Assembly: GCF_900111875.1 (NCBI RefSeq)
Contig: NZ_FOJU01000001.1
Span: 744,001-808,000, forward strand
From: Poseidonocella pacifica
GTDB lineage: Bacteria > Pseudomonadota > Alphaproteobacteria > Rhodobacterales > Rhodobacteraceae
Direction: 5' to 3'
Length of the DNA: 64,000 bases
Positions 62,955 to 64,000 of the stretch are shown in pieces (positions within the stretch are counted from its first letter, which is position 1; the number at the start of each line of letters is the position of its first letter). The position numbers and the translations under genes are program-made. The notes beneath the pieces were generated by a model, which did no database searches, was not told the origin of the DNA, and saw only the letters and a list, made by a program, of their open reading frames with translations.

Positions 62955-63683
62955 ATGGCTGAGACTCTGAATGGAAAAATCGCGGTCGTCACCGGGGCTG
63001 CCTCCGGCATCGGGCTGGCTGCCACCGAAGCGTTGCTGTCCAAAGGCGCGAGCGTCGTGATGGTCGACCGCGACGAAGCGGCGCTGAAGGCATGCACCGA
63101 ACGACTTGGGGCAAAAGCCATTGCACAGGTCACCAACCTGCTCGATCCCGAAAGCTGCAAGGCCATGGTGCCGGACATCCTCGGCAAGGTGGATCACATC
63201 GACATCCTGTATTGCAACGCGGGTACGTATATCGGCGGCGATCTGGATGACACGGACCCCGATACCATTGACCGGATGCTCAACCTCAACATCAACGCGG
63301 TGATGAAGAACGTCCACGCCGTGATTCCCCATATGAAACAGCGCGGCACCGGCGACATCTGGGTGACCTGCTCCGTTGCCGGCCATGCCGCGATCCCGTG
63401 GGAGCCGGTATATTCAGGTTCAAAATGGGCGATGACCTGCTTTGTACAGACGATGCGCCGTCAGCTGCGCGAACATGGTATTCGCGTGGGGCAGGTCTCT
63501 CCGGGACCGGTGGTGTCGGCCCTGCTTGCCGATTGGCCGGCGGATCGCTTGCAAAAGGCCAAGGCCAGCGGATCGATTATCGAGCCGACCGAGGTTTCGG
63601 ATGCGCTGATCTATGCTTTGACGCGGGGGCGCAACGTGACCATCCGCGACATGATCATCCTTCCCACAGCCTTCGATATCTGA
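62955..63683 (+). CDS. rbtD: Ribitol 2-dehydrogenase-like SDR
   Basis: A 242-residue SDR with TGAASGIG (13-20), an unusual YCNAG in place of NNAG (86-90), and catalytic S140, Y153 and K157. The C-terminal half (IPWEPVYSGSKWAMTCFVQT, GPVVSALLADWPADRL, NVTIRDMIILPTAFDI) closely follows the Klebsiella/Enterobacter ribitol dehydrogenase pattern, including WEPVY and the NVTxRDxxILP end. It would oxidise ribitol to D-ribulose with NAD. ATG at 62955 follows a GGAGGC site. It is 73 bases after the other SDR gene. Confidence 0.85.
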   Translation: MAETLNGKIAVVTGAASGIGLAATEALLSKGASVVMVDRDEAALKACTERLGAKAIAQVTNLLDPESCKAMVPDILGKVDHIDILYCNAGTYIGGDLDDTDPDTIDRMLNLNINAVMKNVHAVIPHMKQRGTGDIWVTCSVAGHAAIPWEPVYSGSKWAMTCFVQTMRRQLREHGIRVGQVSPGPVVSALLADWPADRLQKAKASGSIIEPTEVSDALIYALTRGRNVTIRDMIILPTAFDI

Positions 63684-63742
63684 GAAACAGGGCCTGCCTT
63701 GTCAGTCATTGCAAGCGCATCGAATGACGGATTGACCGACAC

Positions 63743-64000
63743 GTGGGACCACGACCCTTTCTCATCCTTCAGGCCCGAACCGAGGCCGAAGCCGCTGACA
63801 ACGAATATGAGGCGTTTCTGTCCCGAGGCGGGCTTTCGGATCGGGACAGCCATCGGGTTTGCCTCGACCGGGAGGCATTGCCCGATGGCATCGACCTTGG
63901 TGCCTATGCGGGCGTGATCGTGGGCGGCGGTCCGGGCTGTGTGAGCGATCCCGCGCAGAGCAAGGACCCGGTCGAAGCGCGGATGGAGGCGGCGCTTCTT
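63743..64000 (+). CDS. Class I glutamine amidotransferase-like protein (5' part)
   Basis: The first 86 codons of a gene cut by the right edge. The start GTG at 63743 is the first start codon after an in-frame TGA at 63725. The protein begins VGPRPFLILQARTEAEAADN and reaches VIVGGGPGCVSDPAQSKDP, the first half of a GMP-synthase-like amidotransferase domain; the catalytic Cys should lie just beyond the edge. No good ribosome site precedes the GTG. It is probably a stand-alone amidotransferase of unknown substrate. Confidence 0.65.
   Translation, partial: MGPRPFLILQARTEAEAADNEYEAFLSRGGLSDRDSHRVCLDREALPDGIDLGAYAGVIVGGGPGCVSDPAQSKDPVEARMEAALL

Overview
The window looks like chromosomal DNA of a marine-type Rhodobacteraceae (roseobacter group, Alphaproteobacteria). 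This rests on high GC, gene orders typical of the family (argS-SPOR-nagZ-scpA-scpB; DUF177-rpmF-plsX-fabH-ihfA-merR), a class II DAHP synthase, a double-domain dCTP deaminase, DUF6456/DUF6477 proteins, pervasive ATGA start/stop overlaps, and several polyol and amino-acid ABC systems. I saw no insertion sequence, phage, CRISPR array or rRNA operon. Most of the window is densely packed housekeeping DNA.

Layout. 1-1.5 kb: a truncated unknown gene and an EamA permease whose tail overlaps erpA. 1.8-8.2 kb (+): dgt, argS, a SPOR protein, nagZ, scpA, scpB. 8.2-13.9 kb (-): dcd, tRNA-Pro(GGG), a MerR regulator, ihfA, fabH, plsX, rpmF, DUF177. 13.9-17.1 kb (+): bamE, olsB, a Uup-type ABC-F ATPase. 17.1-24.8 kb: a Bcr/CflA exporter, a DsbA-like oxidoreductase, an XRE-cupin regulator, an oligopeptide-binding protein with an entericidin-like lipoprotein, a probable small RNA gene, a 3-hydroxybutyrate dehydrogenase/patatin pair and DUF502. 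24.9-30.9 kb: pseudouridine catabolism (psuK-psuG), a head-to-head overlapping DUF4198/HupE pair, an OmpP1/FadL porin and a second EamA permease. 30.9-36.8 kb (-): a branched-chain-amino-acid-type ABC operon (livJ, livG, small gene, livF, small exported gene, livH, livM).

37-46.9 kb: a GlxA/AraC regulator, class II DAHP synthase, a PAS_5 protein, yicC-gmk-gamma-carbonic anhydrase-metC-like, an orphan PhoR-like kinase, aroQ and a LuxR solo. 46.9-51 kb: a probable 6S RNA, the DUF6456/DUF6477 pair, a non-pyrrolysine MttB-family methyltransferase and a YciF-type protein. 51.2-52.7 kb: guaA.

52.8-63.7 kb is a polyol utilisation locus. A TTG-initiated SorC-type regulator is divergent from an SBP-permease-permease-DUF2160-zinc dehydrogenase-ATPase-HAD phosphatase-xylulokinase operon. 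The regulator is followed on its own strand by two SDR enzymes, the second closely resembling ribitol 2-dehydrogenase. The ABC importer would bring in pentitols/hexitols, the dehydrogenases would oxidise them to ketoses, and the FGGY kinase would phosphorylate the ketose. Between the HAD gene and xylB lies a 180-base scar-like reading frame interrupted by one TGA. The window ends inside a class I glutamine-amidotransferase-like gene.

The least explained elements are the orphan promoter-hairpin-terminator unit at 22.09-22.20 kb, the 17-base 5' overlap of two divergent exported-protein genes at 27.5 kb, the HAD/xylB scar, the LuxR solo lacking the usual ligand aspartate, and stem-loops directly downstream of both ABC binding-protein genes.
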